64,000 nucleotides of DNA, taken from an uncultured Clostridia bacterium. Lineage in GTDB: Bacteria; Bacillota; Clostridia; Christensenellales; Borkfalkiaceae. The stretch is taken from NCBI GenBank assembly GCA_947630705.1, contig CANRIK010000018.1, positions 62,001-126,000 of the forward strand, read 5' to 3'. The position numbers were made by a program, and so were the translations under genes. Below are positions 25,932 through 34,831 of the stretch, in pieces; within the stretch, counting starts at the first letter, position 1, and the number at the start of each line of letters is the position of its first letter. A model generated the notes under the pieces. The model did not search any database. It saw nothing but the letters and a program-made list of their open reading frames with translations, and had not been told where the DNA came from.

Positions 25932-27004
25932 ATCAAAAGAAATGTCTCGTTGTATTCAGAAACAAAAAACTCAAAATTTTTGATAGAGAGAATAAGTGCG
26001 TCTCCGATTTTGCTTCAAAGGGAATTTATTTTGACAGAATTGTCTATTCGGCGTTTGACGATACCGAGGAAATAACTCGCTGTTTGAATGAGATTCATGG
26101 CGCTTATTCGGATATTGTAATTCTCTGTCCATATGTTATGTACGATTCCGTTAAAAGTTTTTGTGAGAAATTTATAGACGGACAGTTTGATAATTTCGAC
26201 GTTCTTACGGACGGACGAACGGGAGTTTATCTCATTTCCTCCGATACGGATTCGAGACTGAAAGAAAGCGACGTTGCCTCGATTATTTCAAAGAGAGACA
26301 ATATAAGTCATAACAGCGCGTACATTAAAACCGTAGGAGTAGAGCCGACTGCGCTTGTTTCTGCGATTTCAAAGGCCAAAGAAATTTGTCCGGAATGCGA
26401 TTTTAATGTCAGCGACAGCTATTCCGATTGCACAATAGAAATCGTTTACAGCGACGAAGTCTTGAAGTCGGATTTTGACAATATGTGGAGAACGCTTATA
26501 GGTGAGCTTAACGAGCATATTTATGCTTTGGAAAACATTTCGCTCGGCGAAAGGCTTTTTCAGCTCTTACAGCTTCGCAGAATGAAAATTTCTGTTGCCG
26601 AGTCCTTTACGGGCGGTGGAGTGGCAAAAAGACTTGTGGAAGTGCCCGGGATAAGCGAAGTTTATTTTGAAGGTCTCAATACTTATTCAAATGAGTCCAA
26701 AATGAAGCGGCTGGGAGTAGACGAACTTATTTTAAAACAGTACGGAGCAGTTTCGGAGCAGACGGCGTACGGCATGGCGGAGGGGCTTTTAAAGACCGGC
26801 GATTGCAATATTGCCGTGGCCACTACCGGAATAGCCGGTCCGAAGTCGGATAATACGTTTAAACCTGTCGGACTTGTGTACATTGCTGTCGGAACGGAAG
26901 AGTCCGTTTCTGTCTATAAATACGAACTGAACGGCGGAAGAAAGAAAATTACGGAGACTGCTATAAATCTTGCGCTGTTCCATACATTTAAAAAGTTAAA
27001 ATAA
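25928..27004 (+). CDS. cinA: CinA-like protein with degenerate N-terminal domain
   Basis: Competence/damage-inducible protein of 358 residues, sitting before recA as in many Firmicutes. The C-terminal 160 residues (about 205-358) are a clear CinA amidohydrolase domain: S-V-A-E-S-F-T-G-G, the V-P-G-I-S block, T-Y-S-N-E-S-K, and T-T-G-I-A-G-P. This domain deamidates NMN in related enzymes. A KH-like middle segment begins near K-T-V-G-V-E-P. The first 110 residues occupy the place of the molybdopterin-binding (MoCF) domain but lack its G-T-E-L-L-L-G and T-G-G-L-G-P-T motifs. The ADP-ribose pyrophosphatase activity attributed to that domain is therefore doubtful. It overlaps pgsA by 4 bases. Confidence 0.88.
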   Translation: MNQKKCLVVFRNKKLKIFDRENKCVSDFASKGIYFDRIVYSAFDDTEEITRCLNEIHGAYSDIVILCPYVMYDSVKSFCEKFIDGQFDNFDVLTDGRTGVYLISSDTDSRLKESDVASIISKRDNISHNSAYIKTVGVEPTALVSAISKAKEICPECDFNVSDSYSDCTIEIVYSDEVLKSDFDNMWRTLIGELNEHIYALENISLGERLFQLLQLRRMKISVAESFTGGGVAKRLVEVPGISEVYFEGLNTYSNESKMKRLGVDELILKQYGAVSEQTAYGMAEGLLKTGDCNIAVATTGIAGPKSDNTFKPVGLVYIAVGTEESVSVYKYELNGGRKKITETAINLALFHTFKKLK

Positions 27005-27019
27005 TTTAGGAGATTCATA

Positions 27020-28027
27020 ATGAACGAAGAAAAACTTAAAGCACTGAACTCGACAATAGCAATGATTGAGAAACAGTACGGTAAGGGCTCGATAATGAGG
27101 CTCGGCGATACCAATGTCAATACCGAGATAGAAGTTATTCCTACCGGATGCCTTTCGCTTGACCTTGCACTCGGTGTGGGCGGAGTTCCTCGCGGAAGGA
27201 TAGTGGAAATTTTCGGACCCGAATCTTCGGGCAAAACTACCGTTGCATTGCACATTATTGCCGAAACTCAAAAAATGGGCGGCGTAGCGGCATTTATAGA
27301 CGCAGAGCATGCGCTCGACGCACAGTACGCTCATGCGCTGGGAGTCGATACCAACGAACTCTATCTTTCACAGCCCGACACAGGCGAACAGGCGCTCGAT
27401 ATTTGTGAATCTCTCGTTCGTTCAAGCGCCGTTGACGTTATAGTTGTCGACTCGGTGGCCGCGCTTACTCCGAAAGCCGAAATCGAAGGAGATATGGGCG
27501 ATACGCATGTCGGCTTGCTTGCAAGACTTATGTCGCAGGCTTTGCGTAAACTTACGGCTATTACGAACCGTTCAAAGACATGCGTTATTTTCATCAATCA
27601 GTTGCGTGAAAAAGTTGGAATCATGTTCGGCAATCCCGAAACTACGCCTGGTGGTAAAGCTCTTAAATACTTCGCCTCGATTCGCCTTGACATACGTAAA
27701 GCCGACGCGCTTAAAAACGAGGGCGAGATAGTCGGCAACAGGGCAAAATGCAAGGTTGTTAAAAATAAAGTGGCGCCTCCGTTCAAAGTTGCGGAGTTCG
27801 ATATAATTTACGGCGAGGGCATTTCGCAGGAAGGGTGCCTCATTGATTTGGGACTTGAATATGGCATACTTACCAAGAGCGGTTCGTGGTTCAATTACAA
27901 TGATGACAAAATAGCCCAAGGCAGAGAAAAAATGCGCGATTATATAAAGGCTAACCCCACATTTAAAGCAGAAATCGATAAAAAGATAAGAGAAGCGCAT
28001 AAGGCTTCATTGCAGAAGAATGATTGA
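27020..28027 (+). CDS. recA: Recombinase RecA
   Basis: ATP-dependent strand-exchange protein and co-protease for LexA. The 335 residues begin with the helical polymerisation segment and the [11 protein letters not shown] block. The P-loop is G-P-E-S-S-G-K-T-T (about 67-75), followed by [10 protein letters not shown] and [10 protein letters not shown]. The DNA-binding loop L2 lies around [20 protein letters not shown]. The C-terminal tail is short and not strongly acidic. No LexA box is obvious directly before it, and it is the last gene of the ftsK operon. RNase Y follows, as in most Firmicutes. Confidence 0.98.
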   Translation: MNEEKLKALNSTIAMIEKQYGKGSIMRLGDTNVNTEIEVIPTGCLSLDLALGVGGVPRGRIVEIFGPESSGKTTVALHIIAETQKMGGVAAFIDAEHALDAQYAHALGVDTNELYLSQPDTGEQALDICESLVRSSAVDVIVVDSVAALTPKAEIEGDMGDTHVGLLARLMSQALRKLTAITNRSKTCVIFINQLREKVGIMFGNPETTPGGKALKYFASIRLDIRKADALKNEGEIVGNRAKCKVVKNKVAPPFKVAEFDIIYGEGISQEGCLIDLGLEYGILTKSGSWFNYNDDKIAQGREKMRDYIKANPTFKAEIDKKIREAHKASLQKND

Positions 28028-28050
28028 TTTTATGCAAAGAAAAATGTATG

Positions 28051-28079
28051 AAAAAAGGCGGCGTCTGCCGCCTTTTTTT
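28051..28079 (+). terminator. Intrinsic terminator of the ftsK-recA operon
   Basis: Stem AAAAAAGGCGGC (28051-28062) with GCCGCCTTTTTT (28067-28078), loop GTCT. Confidence 0.92.
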
Positions 28080-28109
28080 GTTATATGGAAATATATTTAT
28101 TATATTAAA

Positions 28110-28138
28110 TTGACTTTTTGCATTATAGGGTGTAAAAT
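28110..28138 (+). promoter_or_regulatory. Sigma-A promoter of rny
   Basis: TTGACT at 28110-28115, 17 bases, TAAAAT at 28133-28138. The leader is about 65 bases. Confidence 0.75.
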
Positions 28139-28208
28139 AATTAATGGATATAAACTTGCTCTGAAAAGAGTACCGTATATATTTAATTTTATCTATCAGG
28201 AGGCTTAA

Positions 28209-29828
28209 ATGAACTACTTGGCATTAAGCAGCCTGTTTCTTGATGTCAACGACGGCGTATTTATCGGTGTGACCATTGGTCTTGCGGTCGGATTGCTTGC
28301 GCTTGCCGTTGCAGGTTTTTTTGTCGGTTATATTTTAAGAAAGAAGCAAATCGACAAGAGATTGGGCGAAGTTGAGCAGCGTGCTTCAAAAATGATTGAG
28401 GACGCTTCGCTTGAATGTAAGGCTTTAAAAAAAGAGGCATTATTAGAGGCTAAGGAACAGGGACTGCAACTTAAAAACGAAATCGAAAAAGAAAACAGAG
28501 AAAAACGGGCTGAACTTCAAAAACAGGAGCAGAGGCTCGTGCAGAAAGAAGATATCCTCGATAAAGAAAAAGAATCTCTTCTGAAACAAACCAATACGCT
28601 TGAACAGCAAAAACGCGAACTTGCAAACCGCGAAGCCGAAATCAAAAAGACCCAAGAAAAAGTAACTCATCAGCATCAACTGATGATTGAAGAACTTGAA
28701 AAGGTTGCGCAGCTTACAAAGGACGAGGCGAAAAAACTCTTAACCGAAGAAATTCTCGACGAAACGCGGCACGACGTCGCTCTTCAAGTCAGAAATATCG
28801 AACAGACGGCAAAGGACGAAGCCACAACCGAGGCAAAGAAAATCATTTCGTTGGCAATCCAACGCTGTGCGGCCGACCATGCATCCGAAATTACGGTATC
28901 GGTCGTGCCTCTGCCCAGTGAAGATATGAAGGCAAGGTTGATAGGCAGAGAGGGAAGAAATATTCGTGCAATCGAAAATGCAACGGGTATTGAATTGATA
29001 ATTGACGATACTCCCGAAGTTGTAATATTGTCGGGATTTGACCCCGTAAGGCGCGAAATCGCACGGCTTTCGCTTGAAAAACTTATATCGGACGGCAGAA
29101 TACATCCTGCGAGAATTGAGGAGACCGTCGAAAAAGTCAAAAAAGAGATGGATGTCGAAATCAAACAGGCCGGTGAGAGCGCAATGTTCGAGGTCGGCAT
29201 ATTTGGTTTACATCCCGAAATCATAAAATTGTTGGGCAGACTTAAATACAGAACCAGCTATGGCCAGAATGTATATAAACATTCCATAGAAGTAGCTCAA
29301 CTTGCCGGACTTATGGCGCAAGAACTCGGACTTGACGTGAATCTTGCAAAGCGTGCCGGACTTCTTCACGATATTGGCAAGGCAGTAGACCACGAGCAGG
29401 AAGGTACGCATATTCAGCTGGGTGCGGATATTGCAAAAAAATACAGAGAAAGCAATAACGTTATCAATGCGATTGCCGCCCATCACGGCGATGTCGAACC
29501 CAAAACGGTAGAGGCCGTGCTTGTAGCTGCGGCTGACGCAATCTCCGGCGCAAGGCCGGGCGCAAGACGCGAAACCGGCACTAACTATGTTAAGAGGCTT
29601 GAAAAGCTCGAAGCGCTTGCAAGCAGTTTCAACGGCGTTGATAAGAGCTATGCTATACAAGCAGGAAGAGAAGTGCGCGTAATCGTTAAACCCGAACAAA
29701 TTGACGATGCGCAGGCTACATTCCTTGCAAAAGATATTGCAAAGAAAATCGAGAGCGAACTCGAATACCCCGGGCAAATCAAAGTAAATGTAATTCGCGA
29801 GTTCCGTGCGAGCGAATTCGCAAAATAA
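28209..29828 (+). CDS. rny: Ribonuclease Y
   Basis: Membrane-anchored endoribonuclease that starts mRNA decay and processes riboswitch and operon transcripts in Firmicutes. The 539 residues have the full architecture. An N-terminal membrane segment (about 18-41) is followed by a long Glu/Lys/Gln-rich coiled coil (about 45-190). A KH RNA-binding domain comes next ([11 protein letters not shown]), then an HD domain with the catalytic His387-Asp388 in L-L-H-D-I-G-K. The C-terminus has A-S-E-F-A-K. AGGAGG before the ATG indicates strong translation. It has its own promoter and terminator and lies after recA. Confidence 0.98.
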   Translation: MNYLALSSLFLDVNDGVFIGVTIGLAVGLLALAVAGFFVGYILRKKQIDKRLGEVEQRASKMIEDASLECKALKKEALLEAKEQGLQLKNEIEKENREKRAELQKQEQRLVQKEDILDKEKESLLKQTNTLEQQKRELANREAEIKKTQEKVTHQHQLMIEELEKVAQLTKDEAKKLLTEEILDETRHDVALQVRNIEQTAKDEATTEAKKIISLAIQRCAADHASEITVSVVPLPSEDMKARLIGREGRNIRAIENATGIELIIDDTPEVVILSGFDPVRREIARLSLEKLISDGRIHPARIEETVEKVKKEMDVEIKQAGESAMFEVGIFGLHPEIIKLLGRLKYRTSYGQNVYKHSIEVAQLAGLMAQELGLDVNLAKRAGLLHDIGKAVDHEQEGTHIQLGADIAKKYRESNNVINAIAAHHGDVEPKTVEAVLVAAADAISGARPGARRETGTNYVKRLEKLEALASSFNGVDKSYAIQAGREVRVIVKPEQIDDAQATFLAKDIAKKIESELEYPGQIKVNVIREFRASEFAK

Positions 29829-29836
29829 CAGTTATA

Positions 29837-29872
29837 AAAAAACCTTCTGCGGAATTCCGCAGAAGGTTTTTT
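29837..29872 (+). terminator. Bidirectional terminator between rny and the flavodoxin gene
   Basis: Perfect stem 29841-29852 with 29857-29868 around AATT, flanked by As on the left and Ts on the right. It can end transcripts from both convergent genes. Confidence 0.92.
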
Positions 29873-29885
29873 ATTATATTATTAA

Positions 29886-30350
29886 TTACAAATTTGTGGA
29901 TTTATATTTTTCCAGCACTTGTTCTATAAATTTTTGCGCCGCATCGAAATCGTCTGTATCTGGATGACCCTTGCCGATTCCTCCGACAAGAGCAAATATG
30001 AACCACTTGCAAAGACCTTTACAAGCAAACGACCCTAAAACATTCTTGCAATTCTCATTAAGATACGCGACAAGGCTATCATTGTATTTGCTTTTGCCTG
30101 TGCCACTCGTTGAGAAAAGGAAGACGTTTTTGAGGTCTTCAAGATATTTATCGATCAATTTAACAATTCTACCGCTGAATTTGCCGGCATAAATACCGCT
30201 GCCGAAACCGACTATATCATAATCGCGGACGTTGTATTTGTCCGCATTTTCAACGTCTGTAATCGTTATGGGGGCTGCCTCTGCCATGGCCTCGGCTATT
30301 TTCATCGTGTTCTGGCGATGGGTGGAATTAATTATAACGAGAATTTTCAT
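29886..30350 (-). CDS. Flavodoxin-like protein
   Basis: A 154-residue flavodoxin-fold protein, probably FMN-binding and cytoplasmic. The phosphate-binding loop after the first strand reads S-T-H-R-Q-N-T (about 9-15), close to the flavodoxin T/S-x-T/H-x-N-T pattern. F-G-S-G-I-Y-A-G and F-S-T-S-G-T-G follow at the isoalloxazine loops, and G-H-P-D-T-D-D near the C-terminus is common in this subgroup. It may carry electrons or act as a small NAD(P)H-dependent oxidoreductase; the partner is unknown. Its start lies two bases after the stop of the upstream PadR-type gene, so the two are co-transcribed and the flavodoxin is probably under that regulator's control. Confidence 0.85.
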   Translation of the reverse strand: MKILVIINSTHRQNTMKIAEAMAEAAPITITDVENADKYNVRDYDIVGFGSGIYAGKFSGRIVKLIDKYLEDLKNVFLFSTSGTGKSKYNDSLVAYLNENCKNVLGSFACKGLCKWFIFALVGGIGKGHPDTDDFDAAQKFIEQVLEKYKSTNL

Positions 30351-30351
30351 A

Positions 30352-31860
30352 TTATTTACTGAAAAGATAGAATAGGAGTCCGAAAAGCGGTATATTCAAC
30401 GCTATGAAACAGGGGATAACAATCTTTGCCATTATATCTCCTGCGGAAGCAAAGTTGACATTGAGCAACAGTGAGAATACAAATATCATCAAAATTGCTA
30501 TAACTGCTATTATAATGCAGGCCGACAGATAAATCAAAGTTGTCGGTTTTCGTGAACTTTTACCGATATCTGTATAGCAAAGTACTCCGAAAATCAGAAC
30601 TTCCGCACATGCGATAGCGAATATTACAAACGGATATGCAAGTGATACGCCCAATTCATTTCTGAAAATAATGCAAAGAGCAAATTCCAAAAGCATTACA
30701 ATGCCGATAATAAGTGCGCATTTGAACATTGTTGTGCCGCGGTTATATTTCTTCTTTCGATTGCCAACGGAATAATCGGAGGCATTAGGTAAAGAATTTG
30801 TATTGCCGGACGATTTGGCCGTTGCATCGTCAACTCTGACTTTCTCAACGATAATGCCGTTTGAAGGTTGAGCCGGCAGAGCTTCAACAGACTTTGGCTG
30901 AACTTGCGGCCGAGATTGATATTGAGGCGTGGGAGAGGGGTCGCGCAGGGTACTTGTGAATAAATTATTGATCAAGTTTCTGTAATCTCTCTCTGTCTCG
31001 GGACGATTGTTATAAATGAGTTTATCCGTGTCCATGCTGTCTGCATAAGGAGTTTTCGAAGTTTCGTCGCGTGAGGGTTCGGAAATAAGACGCATATAGT
31101 TTTCATGAAGAATCTGTCTCTCTTCTGCGGTCATTTCGGAGAGTTCCTGTTCTTCGACGGAAATTTCTTTGACCTGCTCGAGAGGAATTTCATTTTGGAC
31201 AGGTTCGGATTGTTCGGTTTCAGTGTTTAAATTTTCGGTTTGCTGTTCTTTTTCCGCGTCGGTTATAACTACGGGAGTCGCGTCTTCACGCTTAATTTCA
31301 ACAACCTGTTCTTTCTCCGGCTCCTCGTAATTTACTATTCTGCCTTCGTCCGATTCGTCATCGTCATCGGTATCTTTTACCGTACGTATCCTGCTCGTAG
31401 TGCTCTTTAAAAGTTTAAAGTCAACGGGAGAGGGAGCCGGTTGGCTGAAATCGAAATTTTTATCAGAAATGAGGTTGTCGATAACCGTTCTCGAATATTC
31501 CCATTCCGCCTGATTGCGTTCGGTAACTTCTCGGCCGCTATCCGTGAGGGTATAATACTTGCGGCGTCCGCCCTGCGAAACTTCGTCGGTTTTCCAGTAA
31601 GCGTTTATGTAACCTTGGCTCTCCAAACGTTTAAGGGCGCTGTAAAGAGTAGGTTGCTTTAAGGAATATTGCCCCTTGCTTTTTGACTCTATTTCCTCAA
31701 TAATTTCATATCCGTATTTATCGCGCTCGTACAGTGTACGCAAAATTATTGTATTTATATGTCCGCGAATAAGATCGGCGCTTATGCCGCCGTTTTTGGA
31801 TTCGGATGCGTTGCCGGAATCTTCATTCTCATTTTCGGGTTCGATGTTTTCTTCTTCCAA
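30352..31860 (-). CDS. PadR-type regulator with four-helix membrane anchor
   Basis: An unusual 502-residue protein. After an acidic start, residues 30-115 are a PadR winged-helix domain: T-I-I-L-R-T-L-Y-E-R-D-K-Y-G-Y-E-I, then Q-P-T-L-Y-S-A-L-K-R-L-E-S-Q-G, and G-G-R-R-K-Y-Y-T-L-T-D-S-G. PadR proteins are normally soluble repressors of 110-180 residues. Here a disordered, Glu/Gln/Pro-rich stretch (about 130-370) follows, then four hydrophobic helices (about 375-399, 405-432, 440-470, 476-501) ending the protein. This predicts a membrane-tethered DNA-binding protein, perhaps sensing envelope state. GGAGG lies eight bases before the ATG. Its promoter contains a palindrome suited to autorepression. 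Confidence 0.88.
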   Translation of the reverse strand: MEEENIEPENENEDSGNASESKNGGISADLIRGHINTIILRTLYERDKYGYEIIEEIESKSKGQYSLKQPTLYSALKRLESQGYINAYWKTDEVSQGGRRKYYTLTDSGREVTERNQAEWEYSRTVIDNLISDKNFDFSQPAPSPVDFKLLKSTTSRIRTVKDTDDDDESDEGRIVNYEEPEKEQVVEIKREDATPVVITDAEKEQQTENLNTETEQSEPVQNEIPLEQVKEISVEEQELSEMTAEERQILHENYMRLISEPSRDETSKTPYADSMDTDKLIYNNRPETERDYRNLINNLFTSTLRDPSPTPQYQSRPQVQPKSVEALPAQPSNGIIVEKVRVDDATAKSSGNTNSLPNASDYSVGNRKKKYNRGTTMFKCALIIGIVMLLEFALCIIFRNELGVSLAYPFVIFAIACAEVLIFGVLCYTDIGKSSRKPTTLIYLSACIIIAVIAILMIFVFSLLLNVNFASAGDIMAKIVIPCFIALNIPLFGLLFYLFSK

Positions 31861-31885
31861 AGTTTTTTCCTCCGTACTTTACATT

Positions 31886-31914
31886 ATTATATCATAACAT
31901 GATAATCATGTCAA
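31886..31914 (-). promoter_or_regulatory. Consensus promoter of the padR-flavodoxin operon
   Basis: On the minus strand: TTGACA (31914-31909), exactly 17 bases, TATAAT (31891-31886), a perfect sigma-A consensus about 26 bases before the ATG. Confidence 0.88.
31897..31911. promoter_or_regulatory. Palindromic operator candidate for the PadR protein
   Basis: ACATGATAATCATGT is a perfect 7-1-7 palindrome. It covers part of the -35 and much of the spacer of the padR promoter. PadR repressors commonly bind ATGT/ACAT-type inverted repeats in their own promoters, so autorepression is the likely role. Confidence 0.65.
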
Positions 31915-31975
31915 TATTTTAGCAAAATAAAAAGTACTATGTCACACATAATTTATTGTTTTTTATGTTGTTTAA

Positions 31976-32004
31976 TAGACTTTTGGCAGTCAAAGTGATA
32001 GAAT
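31976..32004 (+). promoter_or_regulatory. Possible promoter of the thioesterase gene
   Basis: TAGACT at 31976-31981, 17 bases, TAGAAT at 31999-32004. Each hexamer is one base from the forms used elsewhere in the window. Confidence 0.4.
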
Positions 32005-32034
32005 AAATTAAAATATATTTGCAGGTGGTCAATT

Positions 32035-32766
32035 TTGTACAGGCATATCAAAAAATACGAAATTAGGTATACAGATACCGACGCTTACGACATTTTAAAA
32101 CCTTCGTCGCTCTTATCGTTTCAAGAGGAATCCGCCGGATTTTCCGCGGACGAGCTCGGCTTCGGTTATAAGGATATTTCTCCCGTAAACCTCGGATTTA
32201 TAATTGTGAACAATTATATTGAGCTTTTTCGTCCGATAAAATTGGGCGATGAGCTCGAACTTCATACATGGCCTTTACGTCCGAGGCATTTCATCTTTTT
32301 GAGAGATTATGAGTTTTATTCGTCGGGAGAGAAGGTCGGAGTGGCGACTACAAGATGGTGTATGATTGATACGAAAACTTTTTCGGTAGCGCCTACGGCG
32401 AAGTTTTTTGCTCCCGATTCTTTTGACGGTTACAATACTGAAAGGAGCGTTGAATTTAATAGCTGGAAGATTCCTTCCGCAGACGTCGATAGACCCGTCT
32501 ATTCCAAGAAAATCGCTTATTCGGATTACGACCATTATTTTCATGTAAACAATACCAAATATGCGGATTTTCTTTTAGATGTATTATCGGCAGAGGGGTT
32601 GAAAGACAGATATATTTCCAAATTGCAGATCACCTATGTAAAACAATGCAAATTAGGCGAAACAATAGATTTTTTCAGGAAGGACGATGGCGACTTTATT
32701 CTTGTTGAGGGCAGAGTCGGAGACGAGATTAGAGTACAATTCAGGGTAAAGACAGATGCTGTATGA
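32035..32766 (+). CDS. Acyl-ACP thioesterase (FatA/FatB-like)
   Basis: Releases fatty acids from acyl carrier protein in the cytoplasm. The 243 residues form two hotdog repeats, as in bacterial acyl-ACP thioesterases. The N-terminal repeat starts R-Y-T-D-T-D and contains L-G-F-I-I-V-N-N-Y-I-E-L-F-R-P-I. The second has S-D-Y-D-H-Y-F-H-V-N-N-T-K-Y, matching the catalytic D-x-N/D-x-H-V-N-N region of the plant enzymes. The start is a TTG at 32035, with CAGGTGG placed 7-8 bases before it; no ATG would preserve the first strand. Its 3' end overlaps the next gene by 11 bases. Confidence 0.87.
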   Translation: MYRHIKKYEIRYTDTDAYDILKPSSLLSFQEESAGFSADELGFGYKDISPVNLGFIIVNNYIELFRPIKLGDELELHTWPLRPRHFIFLRDYEFYSSGEKVGVATTRWCMIDTKTFSVAPTAKFFAPDSFDGYNTERSVEFNSWKIPSADVDRPVYSKKIAYSDYDHYFHVNNTKYADFLLDVLSAEGLKDRYISKLQITYVKQCKLGETIDFFRKDDGDFILVEGRVGDEIRVQFRVKTDAV

Positions 32767-33394
32767 TTATGATATAATACGTTCTCATCGCAAAAGCATA
32801 TCAATTTCAGTTTCGAACGACAATAAAATTACCGTTCGCTGCCCGTGGGGACTTTCCGCCAAAGAAATAAACAAATATCTCGACAGCAAATCGGATTGGC
32901 TTGAAAAAGTAGTGCGTCGAAACGCCGCTCGCCTTGCAGCAAACGACGATATTTTAGAGTTTAAAAAAGTTTATTGGAACGGTAAAAAAATGCCGCTCGT
33001 AATTTCGGATAAAAACGAAATAACTCCGGAAGCCGTATATGTCAAAAAAATCGACGATATCGAAAAAGTATACAAAAAGTATTGCTTTGAGGGTTTTTTA
33101 AGAACGGTAGAGGAGCTTTCCGAACTTACCATGCTTAAACCGGCTTCCGTAGGCGTAAGAAGTTATAAAGGACGTTGGGGATGTTGCGATTCGAAAAATA
33201 ACCTGATGTTCAATTATATGCTCTTTATGCTGCCGTCCGAAGTTCAACGGTACGTCATTATCCATGAACTTTGCCATATTTTGTGCCATAATCATTCGCG
33301 CGCGTTCTGGAAACTCGTTTCGGATTACGAGCCTGATTATGTAAGATTGAAAAAAGAACTTTCAAAGTATGATTTTCTGACTTCGTTATATTGA
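32756..33394 (+). CDS. YgjP-like zinc metalloprotease (DUF45)
   Basis: A 212-residue M48-type putative metallopeptidase of the YgjP/DUF45 family. The N-terminal half has the family features R-S-H-R-K-S-I-S-I-S and V-R-C-P. The C-terminal half has the R-W-G-C-C-D block and then H-E-L-C-H with a third ligand in N-H-S-R-A-F-W. These form the zinc site H-E-x2-H...H-S-x2-F-W. The native substrate is not known for this family. The start (ATG 32756) lies within the end of the thioesterase gene, so the two are translationally coupled. The first 110 bases after its stop are AT-rich with no terminator that I can see. Confidence 0.88.
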   Translation: MLYDYDIIRSHRKSISISVSNDNKITVRCPWGLSAKEINKYLDSKSDWLEKVVRRNAARLAANDDILEFKKVYWNGKKMPLVISDKNEITPEAVYVKKIDDIEKVYKKYCFEGFLRTVEELSELTMLKPASVGVRSYKGRWGCCDSKNNLMFNYMLFMLPSEVQRYVIIHELCHILCHNHSRAFWKLVSDYEPDYVRLKKELSKYDFLTSLY

Positions 33395-33462
33395 TTGCAA
33401 AAATCATAAATATTCATTTTAGGTCAAATTAATTACAAATTTATACATAATAGGTTAAATTA

Positions 33463-33477
33463 TAAATTTTTATTCAA
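33463..33477 (+). promoter_or_regulatory. Possible ARG box (ArgR site)
   Basis: A-A-A-T-T-T-T-T-A-T-T-C-A-A within 33463-33477 resembles the reverse of the Bacillus ARG-box consensus. It lies about 42 bases before the argG -35. The match is imperfect and the region is AT-rich, so chance is possible. Confidence 0.25.
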
Positions 33478-33518
33478 AATCAAATTTAAAAATTAATTTA
33501 AAAACAGATAATAATCGC

Positions 33519-33547
33519 TTGACTGAAATCGGTTCATGATATATAAT
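33519..33547 (+). promoter_or_regulatory. Sigma-A promoter of the arginine operon
   Basis: TTGACT at 33519-33524, 17 bases, TATAAT at 33542-33547, about 57 bases before argG. The 216-base gap between 33395 and 33610 holds this promoter, a possible ARG box and otherwise only AT-rich sequence. Confidence 0.85.
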
Positions 33548-33610
33548 TGCATAAGGTTTGAAAAACTGCATGTCGGAAACCTCAAAAATAAATAATTTAC
33601 AGGTAATTTA

Positions 33611-34831
33611 ATGGAAAAGAAGATTAAAAAAGTAGTTCTTGCTTATTCCGGCGGCCTCGACACGTCGATAATTATTCCTTGGCTCAAAGAAAATTACGAC
33701 GGTTGCGAAGTTATAGCTGTGTCGGGCGACGTAGGACAGACGACCGAGTTGGAAGGTCTTGAAGAAAAAGCGAAGAAAACCGGCGCTTCAAAATTATACA
33801 TACTCGACTTGAAGAAGGAGTTTATCGAGGATTACATTTATCCTACGATGAAAGCCGGAGCCGTATATGAAAACAAATATCTTTTGGGAACGTCGTTTGC
33901 TCGCCCCGTAATTGCAAAAAGAATAGTTGAAATTGCAAAAAAAGAGGGAGCAGACGCCATCTGTCACGGTTGTACGGGAAAGGGCAACGATCAGGTGCGT
34001 TTCGAACTCACAATCAAGGCTTTCGCTCCCGAAATGAAGATTATTGCTCCTTGGAGAATCTGGGATATTAAGAGTCGCGACGAAGAGATAGATTATGCGG
34101 AAGCTCACAATATTCCTTTAAAGATAAACAGAGAGACCAATTATTCCAAGGATAAGAATTTGTGGCATCTTTCACATGAGGGTCTTGACCTCGAAAATCC
34201 TGCAAATGAACCCGATTACGATAAGATTCTCGAACTCGGCGTGTCGCCTTGGAAGGCTCCCGATAAACCGACCTATATAACCATTCATTTTGAAAAGGGA
34301 ATTCCCACGGCTATTGACGGAAAGAACATGGATAGCGTTTCGTTGATTGAAAAGCTGAACGAAGTCGGCGGCAAAAACGGCGTCGGACTTGTGGACTTGG
34401 TGGAAAACAGACTTGTCGGAATGAAGAGCAGGGGAGTATATGAAACCCCGGGCGGCACCATTTTATATGCCGCGCACGAACTCCTTGAATCGATATGTCT
34501 TGATAAGGCTACACAGCATTACAAGCAGTTTATCGGCATTAAATACGGTGAACTTGTCTACGACGGTCAGTGGTTCACGCCTCTGCGCGAAGCGCTTGAC
34601 GCTTTCGTTGACAAGACGCAGGAAACTGTAACCGGCGATGTAAAACTTAAAATTTACAAAGGCAACATAATCAATGCCGGAATTACTTCGCCCTATTCTC
34701 TTTACAGCGAAGATATAGCTACTTTCGGTGAGGATAACTGCTATAATCAGTTGGATTCGCAGGGATTTATAAATCTTTTCGGGCTGCCGATAAAAGTCAA
34801 AGCTCTTCTCGACAGCAAAAAGTTAAAATAA
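33611..34831 (+). CDS. argG: Argininosuccinate synthase
   Basis: Condenses citrulline and aspartate using ATP. The 406 residues carry the PP-loop A-Y-S-G-G-L-D-T-S (about 10-18), the A-R-P-V-I-A-K region, [13 protein letters not shown] and G-V-Y-E-T-P-G-G. It is the first gene of the arginine operon and ends directly against argC. The partner argininosuccinate lyase (argH) is not in the window, although it often follows argG. Confidence 0.97.
   Translation: MEKKIKKVVLAYSGGLDTSIIIPWLKENYDGCEVIAVSGDVGQTTELEGLEEKAKKTGASKLYILDLKKEFIEDYIYPTMKAGAVYENKYLLGTSFARPVIAKRIVEIAKKEGADAICHGCTGKGNDQVRFELTIKAFAPEMKIIAPWRIWDIKSRDEEIDYAEAHNIPLKINRETNYSKDKNLWHLSHEGLDLENPANEPDYDKILELGVSPWKAPDKPTYITIHFEKGIPTAIDGKNMDSVSLIEKLNEVGGKNGVGLVDLVENRLVGMKSRGVYETPGGTILYAAHELLESICLDKATQHYKQFIGIKYGELVYDGQWFTPLREALDAFVDKTQETVTGDVKLKIYKGNIINAGITSPYSLYSEDIATFGEDNCYNQLDSQGFINLFGLPIKVKALLDSKKLK

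Noticed and set aside
28020-28208. Short ORF after recA
   Set aside because: It runs straight through the intrinsic terminator at 28051-28079 and the rny promoter, and its translation is low-complexity without family features.
33481-33505. Short AT-rich direct repeat before argG
   Set aside because: The two copies of about ten A/T bases are expected by chance in such sequence and have no phase relation to the promoter.
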